Shown here in pieces: positions 32,236 through 40,161 of a DNA stretch of 40,172 nucleotides. The position numbers and the translations under genes are program-made. The notes below the pieces were generated by a model. The model was not told the DNA's origin. It saw nothing but the letters and a program-made list of their open reading frames with translations, and made no database searches. The stretch is from JANNAT01 sp031422555 (GTDB taxonomy: Bacteria; Pseudomonadota; Alphaproteobacteria; Rhodobacterales; Rhodobacteraceae), in the NCBI GenBank assembly GCA_031422555.1, contig JANPLZ010000082.1, positions 1 through 40,172 on the forward strand, read 5' to 3'. Position 1 is the first letter of the stretch; each line of letters opens with the position of its first letter.

Positions 32236-34431
32236 TCAAAGCACCCCGATACGCGCCGGACCGCTGACAATTTTCCCAATGATTGCCGCGTGTTCGCCCA
32301 AGGCTTGCAACGCAGATAACACTGTTTGCGCCTGATCTGCGGGCAAAGTTGCAAGTAACCCGCCGGCGGTTTGCGGATCGTGCAACAGCGCGCGCAAGGC
32401 CGGATCAAAATCACTGTCGATACGCCCCGCCGTGGCCGCATGATTGGACGCAGCCAAACTTGATGCCTGACCCGCCCGTGCCAGAATCGCGGCCCCCGGC
32501 AACAGTGGAATGGCCGATGCGGTCAACGCAGCCCCCACCCCCGACGCCTCCAGCATTTCCAGAAGATGCCCGGCCAAGCCAAAGCCTGTCACATCCGTCA
32601 TAGCACTTGCATGCGGCGCAATCAGCGCCGACGCCGCAGCCAGCGGTCGGCACATTATTGCCCAAGCCTGCGCCACCGCTTCGCCCAAAATCAACCCCGG
32701 CACCCGCGCCATCGCCATTTCGGCGGCCAAAAGGGTGCCGGATCCCAAAGGTTTGGTCAGGATCACCACATCGCCCGGCCGCGCCCCCGCTTTGGTGATC
32801 GCGCGCGCGGTAAGGCCGGTAACGGTAAAGCCAATGGTCAACTCGGCCCCCACCGACGTATGGCCGCCCACCACATCGGCCCCGGCTGCGCCAAAGGTGG
32901 CCGCGGCTTCGGCCATGATTTCGGCCAACACCTCGGCACTTTTGGCGGCGTCCATGCGCGGCAAAGTGATCTGCGCCAAGGCCACCTGGGGTGCGGCCCC
33001 CATCGCCCAGATATCGCCCATCGCATGCACAGCGGCGATGCGCGCCATCAAGCGGGGGTCATGGCAAAAGGCGCGCAAATGATCGGTCGTGATCACTTGC
33101 ACGCCCGCAGCCGCCCGCAAAATCGCCGCATCATCCCCGCGCCCCGACAGCACATCGCCGCGCACGGGCTTCGGCAAGGCCACCAAAGCCGCCGCCAGAT
33201 CGTTCGCCGCCAGCTTGGCTCCACAGCCACCGCATAACGGCTTGCCGCCAACGGCCGCCGCCAATCCGGGCACCGACGGGCGCGGCAGGGCAGGGGCGGG
33301 CTGCGTCGGGAAATTTGCAAACTTGGCCATGAACGCGCCGTCAATGCGGTCTTTGATGCGCCACAACAGCGGGCTTTGCAGCGACAGGCCCCATTTTTCC
33401 GCAACCGCCGATTTGCCCCCGGTTGAGATCAATTTCAGGTAATCGCGTTGCGGCGCAAAGGGGTGCTGCGGCTGATCCAACAGGGCTGCGCGCAGATTGT
33501 GCAGCAAAACCGGGGCGGAGCGGACGGCAAACACCCCGGCTTTGGGCCGCGGATCATTGGTTTGATGCGCGCAATCACCGGCGGCAAAAATTGCAGGGTC
33601 CGAACTTTGCAACGTCGCCCCGACCGCGACATAGCCTTGATGCAGCGCAAGGCCGGTGTCTTGCAGCCAATCGTGGGGCCGCGCACCTGCAACGGCCAAG
33701 GTGAAATCCGATGGCAACCGTCGCCCATCGGTCAGCACAACACTGTCGGCGGTCACCCCGGCGGGTTGGGCGTTGGTCAAAACCGTCACCCCCGCCGCTG
33801 CAAGTTGCGCGCGCATCAGCCGCCGTGCGCCCGCACCAAGGGCTGGCAAAGGCGTGTCGCCACGCTCCAGCACGGTGAGTGTGGCCGCCGCCCCGACATC
33901 CGCCAACCGGTGCGCCGAGGCCAAGGCCAGCTCGATCCCGCCCACGCCGCCGCCGATCACCACCATTTGCGGGCGCGCCAGTGCGCGGGCAAGAAACGCC
34001 TCCCACCGATCTGCATATGCGCCCAAAGGTTTGGCCGCGACGCCGTGCGCTGCATATCCCGGCAAATCCGGCAAATCCGAGGTGATGCCGATATCCAGCG
34101 AAGCCACATCATAAGACAGCGGTGCCCGCCCGGCCAACAACACTTGCTGGCCATCGCGGTCGATCCCCGTCGCCCGATCAAGAATGATCCGCGCCCCGGC
34201 AAAGCGCGCCAGCCGCACCAGATCAATCATCATGCTTTCGCGCTGGTAATGCCCGGCAATCAGCCCGGGCAACATGCCGGTATAAGGGGCGGCGGGGTCG
34301 GGGTTGATGAGGGTGACGCGCACCCCCGGCAACGGGTTCATTGCCCACATCCGCAGCACCAGCGCATGGGCATGGCCACCGCCGATCAGCACAAGGTCCT
34401 TGACCACCGGATAATCGGGCCGCCGTTGCAT
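32236..34431 (-). CDS. selD: Fusion of an FAD/NAD(P) oxidoreductase with selenophosphate synthetase
   Basis: This 731-residue two-domain protein starts with an NDH-2-like flavoprotein module (about residues 10-360; FAD loop LVLIGGGHAHALVLR, second Rossmann loop MVVIGGGVGGIELALA, and ATLQSSDPAIFAAGDC). It continues as SelD (about 398-731), which makes selenophosphate from selenide and ATP. The SelD active site is Cys403-Gly-Ala-Lys406 in GGCGAK, equivalent to Cys17 and Lys20 of E. coli; this is cysteine, not selenocysteine. GRGDDAAIL, ITTDHLRAF and ADVVGGHTSVGAEL are further SelD motifs. The ATG at 34429-34431 was chosen because AGGAGA stands about six bases upstream. The oxidoreductase half may supply or control reduced selenium (inference). 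It faces mnmH and diverges from rpoN. Confidence 0.93.
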   Translation of the reverse strand: MQRRPDYPVVKDLVLIGGGHAHALVLRMWAMNPLPGVRVTLINPDPAAPYTGMLPGLIAGHYQRESMMIDLVRLARFAGARIILDRATGIDRDGQQVLLAGRAPLSYDVASLDIGITSDLPDLPGYAAHGVAAKPLGAYADRWEAFLARALARPQMVVIGGGVGGIELALASAHRLADVGAAATLTVLERGDTPLPALGAGARRLMRAQLAAAGVTVLTNAQPAGVTADSVVLTDGRRLPSDFTLAVAGARPHDWLQDTGLALHQGYVAVGATLQSSDPAIFAAGDCAHQTNDPRPKAGVFAVRSAPVLLHNLRAALLDQPQHPFAPQRDYLKLISTGGKSAVAEKWGLSLQSPLLWRIKDRIDGAFMAKFANFPTQPAPALPRPSVPGLAAAVGGKPLCGGCGAKLAANDLAAALVALPKPVRGDVLSGRGDDAAILRAAAGVQVITTDHLRAFCHDPRLMARIAAVHAMGDIWAMGAAPQVALAQITLPRMDAAKSAEVLAEIMAEAAATFGAAGADVVGGHTSVGAELTIGFTVTGLTARAITKAGARPGDVVILTKPLGSGTLLAAEMAMARVPGLILGEAVAQAWAIMCRPLAAASALIAPHASAMTDVTGFGLAGHLLEMLEASGVGAALTASAIPLLPGAAILARAGQASSLAASNHAATAGRIDSDFDPALRALLHDPQTAGGLLATLPADQAQTVLSALQALGEHAAIIGKIVSGPARIGVL

Positions 34432-34520
34432 CGCATTCTCCTGCCCTGCGACAGTCTTTGCCGGGCGCATAAACCCTTAGCCCGTGGCTCGGTCAAAGGC
34501 CATGGCCTGCACAGACCCGG

Positions 34521-34550
34521 TTGCACAGCGCAGTTCTTGCGGGGTATCGT
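34521..34550 (+). promoter_or_regulatory. Candidate promoter immediately before rpoN
   Basis: TTGCAC at 34521-34526 and TATCGT at 34545-34550 are 18 bases apart. The second element ends seven bases before the rpoN ATG, so transcription would start at or next to the start codon and the mRNA would have almost no leader. Confidence 0.4.
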
Positions 34551-34557
34551 TCTCCCT

Positions 34558-35907
34558 ATGTCAGATCGCCCCCGGATTGGCCCGCAGCTTGCGCTGAAAC
34601 AAACCCAAAGACTGGCGCTGAACGCCACGCTGGGCGCGTCGATCCAGCTGTTGCGCACCGATGCGGCGGGCCTGACAAAATATCTGGAAGATCAGGCCGC
34701 CACCAATCCGCATCTGCGGCTTGATCCGCCGCCGGCACCAGGATTGCATGACTGGCTGCCGCGCTGGCGCGATGTTTTGCATCAGGGCGGTGTGGTGGAT
34801 GTGATCGACCAAACCCCCGATGCAGCCCCGGGATTGATGGCGCATGTCACTGTGGCGGTTGGGCAAATGGGGCTGACAGCGGCGCAACAGCCGATCGCGC
34901 TGGCGCTGGTTGAGGCGCTGGAATCGTCGGGGTGGCTGGGCCAGCCTTTGGCCACAATCGCTGCCGAAACCGGGGTGGCGCTGGCCGAGGTGGAACATGT
35001 GCTGGCGCGGCTGCAACAGATTGATCCGCCGGGGTTGTTTGCGCGCACCCTGTCGGAATGTCTGCAATTGCAAGCACTGGATGCGGGCCTGCTGGATCCG
35101 CCGATGGTGGTCATCTTGCAGCACCTTGACTTGTTGGCCAGCGGGGATTTGTCGCGGCTGGCCAAGCTGTCCGGCGTGTCTGAAATAGCCGTCATGGCGC
35201 GGTTTCGCCTGATCCGCAGTCTGAACCCCAAACCGGGGGCGGATTTTGCCCCGATGGCCACCGGGCAACTGCGCGAGCCTGATCTGATCGTGCGCCCCGG
35301 TGCCGGAGGCGGCTGGACCGTGGCGCTGAACCGGTCCGCTTTGCCCGATCTGCAGGTTGACGCGCAGGCCACAGGGTCTGCCGATCAACTTGCTTTGGCG
35401 CGCGCGCTGCAGCGCATGGTCTTGGCCCGCAATGCCACGCTGCTGCGGGTGGCGGCTGATATTATCGCCCGCCAGCAGGCAGCGCTGGATCATGGCCCGA
35501 TCGCCTTGGTGCCGATGACGATGGAGCAGGTCGCAGGCACGCTGCAGGTGCATAAAAGCACCATCAGCCGGATCGTGTCCGGGGCCAGCATCGACACGCC
35601 CCTTGGCACGTGGTGGCTGCGAAAACTGTTCAGCCCGGCGGTCGGCGCGGACGGTGACGCCGTCATGGCGGGGGCTGCGTTGCGCCACCGGTTGGTGCGG
35701 CTGATCGGCGCGGAAAATCCGGTGCAACCGCTGTCGGATGCCAACCTTGCGGCCCTGCTGACCGCCCAAACCGGAGTGGCCATCGCGCGGCGCACGGTGA
35801 CAAAATACCGCAAAGATCAGGCGATTCCGGTCGCTGCGCGGCGAAAACGCAAAGATAACAGCCGTTTCGCGCCGGGTTTGGCCGCAAAAAGTCGCCCCAA
35901 GGGCTGA
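34558..35907 (+). CDS. rpoN: RNA polymerase sigma-54 factor
   Basis: This 449-residue sigma factor directs polymerase to -24/-12 promoters that need an enhancer-binding activator. Region I is recognisable at the N terminus (QLALKQTQRLALNATLGASIQLL). The core-binding domain follows (about residues 90-250, with QIDPPGLFARTLSECLQLQ and RSLNPKPGADF), then the DNA-binding domain with TMEQVAGTLQVHKSTISRIVSGASIDTPLGTWWLRKLFS. The RpoN box at 410-419 reads ARRTVTKYRK. A 30-residue basic tail ends the protein. Region II between the activator and core domains is short, and the protein is shorter than E. coli RpoN (477). No ribosome site precedes the ATG. The neighbours do not indicate a regulon (no nitrogen or flagellar genes here). 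Confidence 0.93.
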   Translation: MSDRPRIGPQLALKQTQRLALNATLGASIQLLRTDAAGLTKYLEDQAATNPHLRLDPPPAPGLHDWLPRWRDVLHQGGVVDVIDQTPDAAPGLMAHVTVAVGQMGLTAAQQPIALALVEALESSGWLGQPLATIAAETGVALAEVEHVLARLQQIDPPGLFARTLSECLQLQALDAGLLDPPMVVILQHLDLLASGDLSRLAKLSGVSEIAVMARFRLIRSLNPKPGADFAPMATGQLREPDLIVRPGAGGGWTVALNRSALPDLQVDAQATGSADQLALARALQRMVLARNATLLRVAADIIARQQAALDHGPIALVPMTMEQVAGTLQVHKSTISRIVSGASIDTPLGTWWLRKLFSPAVGADGDAVMAGAALRHRLVRLIGAENPVQPLSDANLAALLTAQTGVAIARRTVTKYRKDQAIPVAARRKRKDNSRFAPGLAAKSRPKG

Positions 35908-35986
35908 CTTGGCGGCAGAGGCGGTTTATCTGTGCCGGATACCAGCACAGGCATTCTGTGCCGCATCACAGCACAAGGCGCGCGCG

Positions 35987-37987
35987 ATGGCTTATTTCTT
36001 GGGTGTCGATACCGGGGGCACCTACACCGATGCGGTGATCGTCGATGAGGCAGCCGACCTTGTGATCGGCCATGCCAAATCGCTGACCACCCGCGCCGAT
36101 CTGGCGCTGGGCATCGGGCGCGCGGTGGATGCGGCGCTGGCGGGGGCCGGTGTGGCGGCGGGCGATGTGGCGCTGGTGTCGCTGTCGACGACGCTGGCCA
36201 CCAATGCGCTGGTCGAAGGGCAGGGCGGGCGGGTGGCGCTGATTTTCATTGGCTTTGACGGCGGTGATCTTGATCGCGGCGGCCTGACTGACGCGTTGAA
36301 AGGCGATCCGGTGGTGCAACTGGCGGGCGGCCACAACCATGCCGGCGTGCAAACCGCCCCTTTGGATATGGCGGCGCTGCAAGACCATATCGAACGTCTG
36401 GCCCCGCAAGTGATGGGCTTTGCCGTCGCCGCGCGCTTTGCCACTCGCAACCCCGGCCACGAGATTGCAGTGCGCGATCTGATCCGCCAGATAAGCGGGC
36501 GCCCGGTGACCTGCTCTCACGAATTGTCGGCGCAACTGAACGGCCCAAAACGGGCGCTGACCGCGGTGTTGAACGCGCGACTGATCGGAATGATCGACCG
36601 ACTGGTCGCGGCATGCGAGCGGCATTTGGCCCAGATCGGTATTGATGCGCCTCTGATGGTGGTGCGCGGTGATGGGGCGTTGATATCGGCGGTCATGGTG
36701 CGGATGCGCCCGATTGAAACCATCCTGTCCGGGCCTGCGGCGTCGATTGTCGGCGCGCGCTGGCTGACCGGGGCCACCGATGCGCTGGTATCAGACATTG
36801 GCGGCACCACGACAGATGTGGCGCTGTTGCGCGACGGTTTGCCCGAAATTGATCCGATGGGTGCCCGCGTCGGCGGCATGCGCACCATGGTCGAGGCGGT
36901 GGCAATGCGCACAACCGGCTTGGGGGGTGACAGCGAAGTGCATCTTATTACCGAGGGCCTGGCTGGCGGCCTTCGCCTTGGCCCGCGCCGGTTGATCCCC
37001 GTGGCGCTGCTGGCAGCCGATCATGGCGCAATGGTGCATCAGGCGCTGGACCGCGCCCTGTCGTCTGATGTGTCTGGCGAATTTGATGGCCGCTTTGTGG
37101 TGCCGATGCCGGGCCAGACCGGCGGGCTGTCGGCGCGTGAGGCGACCGTGCTGGCGCGGATCGCAGCCCCGATGCCGATGGCCGCTGCCCTGACCACACG
37201 GCTGGAACTGGCCGCGCTGGAACGGCTGGTCGCGCGTGGCCTTGTGATGATCGCGGGCGTCACCCCGTCGGATGCCAGCCATGTTTTGGGGCGGCTTAAC
37301 GTTTGGGACGCGGCGGCGTCGCACAAGGCCGTGCGTTTGCTGGGGCGCAGACGCACCGGGGCGGGTGACCGCTTTGCCCCCGATTCCCCGACCTTGGCGC
37401 AGCAAATCATTGATCAGTTGACCGATCAAACCGTCGATTGTCTGCTGGAAGCCGCCTTTGACGAAGACGCGGTCTTTGCGGGCCAAAATGCCGATCAGCT
37501 TGCCCGCCACCCGCTGACCCGCGCGGGCCTTTCACAACATCGCGGCGTGACCGAAGTATCGGTGCGCTTGGGCGTGCCGGTGATCGGCCTTGGCGCGTCG
37601 GCCCCGGCCTATTACCCCGCCGTTGGGGCGCGGCTGGGCTGCCAGATGATCCTGCCCGAACACGCGGGCGTCGCCAATGCCATCGGTGCGGTGGTGGGTC
37701 AGGTCAGCCAACGGGTGCAGGCATTGGTCTCCAGCCCCGGCGAGGGCCGCTTTACCGCGCATTTGCCCGCCGGTTTGCAGCATTTTACCGACCGTGACGC
37801 AGCCTTTGCCTTTGTCGAGGCGGCCCTGATCGTTGAGGCCAGCGCGCTGGCGCAAACCGCGGGCGCGCAAGACCTGCGCATCACCACCGCGCGCGATATC
37901 CGCGAAGCGCTGATCGAAGGCCGCGCGATGTTCATCGAGGCCACAATCACCGCCACTGCGTCGGGCCGCCCGCGCGTGGCGCGTTGA
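35987..37987 (+). CDS. Hydantoinase/oxoprolinase family protein, HyuA-like
   Basis: This 666-residue protein belongs to the HyuA family, the ATP-binding subunit of N-methylhydantoinase, 5-oxoprolinase and acetone carboxylase-type enzymes. It carries two actin-like phosphate loops, GVDTGGTYTDAV at the N terminus and DIGGTTTDVAL in the middle, together with STTLATNALVEGQGG and LSGPAASIVGA, which are family hallmarks. The ATG at 35987 was chosen because AAGG precedes it by about eight bases and the family N terminus begins there. No HyuB partner is adjacent: the next feature is a tRNA. It follows rpoN by about 80 bases, a gap with a small hairpin (GCACAG/CTGTGC, 35945-35961). The substrate is unknown. 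Confidence 0.88.
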   Translation: MAYFLGVDTGGTYTDAVIVDEAADLVIGHAKSLTTRADLALGIGRAVDAALAGAGVAAGDVALVSLSTTLATNALVEGQGGRVALIFIGFDGGDLDRGGLTDALKGDPVVQLAGGHNHAGVQTAPLDMAALQDHIERLAPQVMGFAVAARFATRNPGHEIAVRDLIRQISGRPVTCSHELSAQLNGPKRALTAVLNARLIGMIDRLVAACERHLAQIGIDAPLMVVRGDGALISAVMVRMRPIETILSGPAASIVGARWLTGATDALVSDIGGTTTDVALLRDGLPEIDPMGARVGGMRTMVEAVAMRTTGLGGDSEVHLITEGLAGGLRLGPRRLIPVALLAADHGAMVHQALDRALSSDVSGEFDGRFVVPMPGQTGGLSAREATVLARIAAPMPMAAALTTRLELAALERLVARGLVMIAGVTPSDASHVLGRLNVWDAAASHKAVRLLGRRRTGAGDRFAPDSPTLAQQIIDQLTDQTVDCLLEAAFDEDAVFAGQNADQLARHPLTRAGLSQHRGVTEVSVRLGVPVIGLGASAPAYYPAVGARLGCQMILPEHAGVANAIGAVVGQVSQRVQALVSSPGEGRFTAHLPAGLQHFTDRDAAFAFVEAALIVEASALAQTAGAQDLRITTARDIREALIEGRAMFIEATITATASGRPRVAR

Positions 37988-38108
37988 ATAGGCGGGGCAA
38001 CCCCCTGCACCTGCGCCGCGACATCAAGCAGCGGCACAGGGTGCAAAACCGGGCTGCAGTCCAGAAACGGCACGCTACCCCTGCATGCAGCATCGCTGCG
38101 ATTTGCCC

Positions 38109-38137
38109 TTGACGCCCCAAGGCACGCAATCTAATCA
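38109..38137 (+). promoter_or_regulatory. Candidate promoter of tRNA-Met
   Basis: TTGACG at 38109-38114 and TAATCA at 38132-38137 are 17 bases apart; the second element ends ten bases before the mature tRNA. This is the best match to the sigma-70 consensus seen in the window. Confidence 0.65.
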
Positions 38138-38147
38138 CCGCGCCAGT

Positions 38148-38224
38148 GGCGAGGTAGCTCAGTTGGTTAGAGCACACGACTCATAATCGTGGGGTCGAGA
38201 GTTCAAGTCTCTCTCTCGCCACCA
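38148..38224 (+). tRNA. tRNA-Met (anticodon CAU), elongator type
   Basis: A 77-base cloverleaf: acceptor GGCGAGG with TCTCGCC (one G-U pair), D arm GCTCAGTTGGTTAGAGC, anticodon stem-loop CACGACTCATAATCGTG, T arm GAGAGTTCAAGTCTCTC, and an encoded ACCA end. The first pair is G-C, so it is not the initiator. The D and variable regions resemble elongator tRNA-Met of E. coli. A CAU anticodon can also belong to the isoleucine tRNA that is modified to lysidine; the ACTCATAAT context favours Met. Confidence 0.93.
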
Positions 38225-38244
38225 CTTCCCCCCCGAAATCGCCG

Positions 38245-38601
38245 CTAACTGCCCCGATAGGTGGCATATCCATAGGCCGACAGCAGCAGCGGCACATGGA
38301 AATGCGCAGTGGCGTCTGTGATGCCAAAGCGGATCGGGATTTCGTCCAAAAACAGCACATCGCCCGCCGCCTGCCCGGTGCGTCGCAGATAATCCCCGGC
38401 GCAAAATACCAGCTCGTATCCACCGGCGCGAAACGCATCCCCGGTCAACATCGGCGCATCGGTGCGCCCATCCGCATTGGTAAGATGTTCCGCAATCTTG
38501 CGATGACTGTTGCCGCTGACCCGGTAAAGCAGGATCCTGACGCCATCCGCAGGCCGCCCCCGCGCCTGATCCAGCACATGTGTTGTCAGCCGACCCGCCA
38601 T
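38245..38601 (-). CDS. uraH: 5-hydroxyisourate hydrolase
   Basis: This 118-residue transthyretin-like enzyme hydrolyses 5-hydroxyisourate, the product of urate oxidation, to OHCU. The active-site residues are present: His8 in TTHVLD, Arg46 in ADGRTD, His100/His102 in AHFHVPLLLSAYGY and the diagnostic C-terminal tetrapeptide YRGS. The ATG at 38599-38601 was chosen because AAGGA lies about seven bases upstream and it gives the standard length; the frame is open much further back, over the divergent gene. It diverges from puuE-uraD, which takes the next step. Confidence 0.96.
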   Translation of the reverse strand: MAGRLTTHVLDQARGRPADGVRILLYRVSGNSHRKIAEHLTNADGRTDAPMLTGDAFRAGGYELVFCAGDYLRRTGQAAGDVLFLDEIPIRFGITDATAHFHVPLLLSAYGYATYRGS

Positions 38602-38677
38602 GATACATCCTTTGCGATTGATCCAACCCTTGCCAAACCTGCCCGTCCGCGCCCATTCTGCCAAGCAAGAAACGCGG

Positions 38678-38689
38678 ATCGCATGCGAT
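38678..38689. promoter_or_regulatory. Perfect 12-bp palindrome in the uraH/puuE intergenic region
   Basis: ATCGCATGCGAT is a perfect palindrome near the middle of the 144-base gap between the divergent purine genes. It could be the operator of a regulator that controls both directions. No known consensus is claimed. Confidence 0.4.
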
Positions 38690-38745
38690 TTGATGACCCA
38701 AATGATATCTTGCAAAACCCAATGGCAACAGTGACGGAGCCGCCG

Positions 38746-40161
38746 ATGACCCGCTACCCCCGCGATTTTCGTGGCCATGGTGCGCAGCGCCCCGATGCGG
38801 CCTGGCCCGGTGGGGCCAAAATCGCCGTGTCCGTGGTGCTGAATTATGAAGAGGGGGGCGAAAACAACATCTTGCACGGGGATGCGGCGTCCGAGGCGTT
38901 CTTGTCGGACATCGCAGGTGCCGTGCCATGGCCGGGCGCGCGGCATTGGAATATGGAATCGCTTTATGACTACGGCGCGCGGGCGGGGTTTTGGCGGCTG
39001 CACCGGCTATTTACCGGCATGGATATTCCGGTGACGGTGTTTGGTGTGACAACGGCGCTGGCGCGCAACCCTGAACAACTGTCCGCCATGCAGGCCGCAG
39101 GCTGGGAGATTGCCAGCCACGGGCTGAAATGGGTCGATCACCGTGACATGCCCGCCGATGTTGAAGCGGACCAGATCGCGCAGTCCATAGCACTGCATAC
39201 CGAAGTGGTGGGCACCCCGCCGCGCGGTTGGTATACCGGGCGCTGTTCGGTGAACACCGTTGATCTGGTGGCACAAACCGGCCAGATCGACTGGATATCG
39301 GACGCTTATGACGATGATCTGCCCTATTGGCGCGAAGTGGGCGCGCGCGACCAGTTGATCATTCCCTACACGCTTGAGGCCAACGATATGCGCTTTGCCA
39401 CCGCACCCGGCTATACCGATGGGGCGCAGTTCTTTCAGTATCTAAAAGACAGCTTTGATGTGCTTTACAGCGAAGGCGTGGCGGGGCAGGCGGCGATGTT
39501 TTCCATCGGGCTGCATTGCCGCCTGATCGGGCGGCCGGGCAAGATTGCCGGGCTGATGCGGTTTCTGGACTATGCAAAATCGCACAAGAACGTGTGGTTC
39601 CCGACGCGCGGCGATATTTACCTGCATTGGGCAAAAACCCATCCGCACAAGCGCTTGGTGCGCCCTTCGCAAGCATCACGTCAAGAGTTCGTCACGCGCT
39701 TTGGCGGCATTTTCGAACATTCTCCTTGGGTGGCGATGCGCGCCTATGATCTGGAACTTGGTCCCGCGCATGATAGTGCGGCAGGCCTGCACAACGCGCT
39801 TTGCCGGGCGTTTCGCGGCGCGGACCCGGCTGCCCGTCTGGCTGTGCTGACCGCGCACCCCGATCTTGCGGGCAAACTGGCGGCGGCCAAACAGTTGACG
39901 GCTGCCTCGGCGCAGGAACAATCAAGTGCTGCCCTCGATGCGCTGACAAACGATGAACGCGACAGCTTCGCGCGCCTGAACGCGGCTTACGTCGCCAAAC
40001 ACCGCTTTCCCTTTATCATTGCCGTGCGCGACTATGACAAAGCGGGGATATTGGCCGCCTTTGCCAGCCGCACCCTGAACCCAACGGATGTTGAATTTGC
40101 CACGGCCTGTGCCCAGGTCGAACGCATCGCCGCTTTGCGATTGAAGGATATCTTGCCATGA
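38746..40161 (+). CDS. puuE: Fusion of allantoinase PuuE with OHCU decarboxylase UraD
   Basis: This 471-residue bifunctional protein of ureide catabolism has a polysaccharide-deacetylase-fold allantoinase at residues 1 to about 305 (RYPRDFRGHG, VLNYEEGGENN, WPGARHWNMESLYDYGARAG, ASHGLKWVDH, TGRCSVNT, FSIGLHCRLIGRPG). This opens allantoin to allantoate without the amidohydrolase-type metal centre. OHCU decarboxylase occupies about 311-471 (FGGIFEHSPWVA, the catalytic-His segment AHPDLAGKLA, SAQEQSS, RFPFIIAVRDY), which makes S-allantoin. GGAG lies seven bases before the ATG at 38746; an in-frame ATG at 38722 is less likely. The stop overlaps the next start (ATGA). With uraH it covers three consecutive steps. 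Confidence 0.95.
   Translation: MTRYPRDFRGHGAQRPDAAWPGGAKIAVSVVLNYEEGGENNILHGDAASEAFLSDIAGAVPWPGARHWNMESLYDYGARAGFWRLHRLFTGMDIPVTVFGVTTALARNPEQLSAMQAAGWEIASHGLKWVDHRDMPADVEADQIAQSIALHTEVVGTPPRGWYTGRCSVNTVDLVAQTGQIDWISDAYDDDLPYWREVGARDQLIIPYTLEANDMRFATAPGYTDGAQFFQYLKDSFDVLYSEGVAGQAAMFSIGLHCRLIGRPGKIAGLMRFLDYAKSHKNVWFPTRGDIYLHWAKTHPHKRLVRPSQASRQEFVTRFGGIFEHSPWVAMRAYDLELGPAHDSAAGLHNALCRAFRGADPAARLAVLTAHPDLAGKLAAAKQLTAASAQEQSSAALDALTNDERDSFARLNAAYVAKHRFPFIIAVRDYDKAGILAAFASRTLNPTDVEFATACAQVERIAALRLKDILP

Noticed and set aside
31191..32441. Minus-strand open frame of 416 codons over mnmH
   Set aside because: It is a shadow of mnmH with an Arg/Gln/His-biased composition; mnmH has complete catalytic motifs.
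32236..34431. Possible selenoprotein (selenocysteine-coding TGA) in SelD
   Set aside because: The active-site codon encodes Cys, and the frame is continuous without an internal TGA.
33448..34557. 370-codon N-terminal extension of rpoN
   Set aside because: The frame is open but antisense to the selD fusion gene, and its translation has no protein-like motifs. Sigma-54 region I begins at 34558.
34561..35769. Minus-strand open frame of 402 codons over rpoN
   Set aside because: It is the antisense shadow of rpoN; the plus frame carries region I, the DNA-binding domain and the RpoN box.
38148..38224. tRNA-Ile with lysidine (CAU anticodon) or initiator tRNA
   Set aside because: The first acceptor pair is G-C, unlike the initiator. 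The anticodon-arm and D-arm context matches elongator tRNA-Met better than tRNA-Ile2, although this is a judgement by eye.
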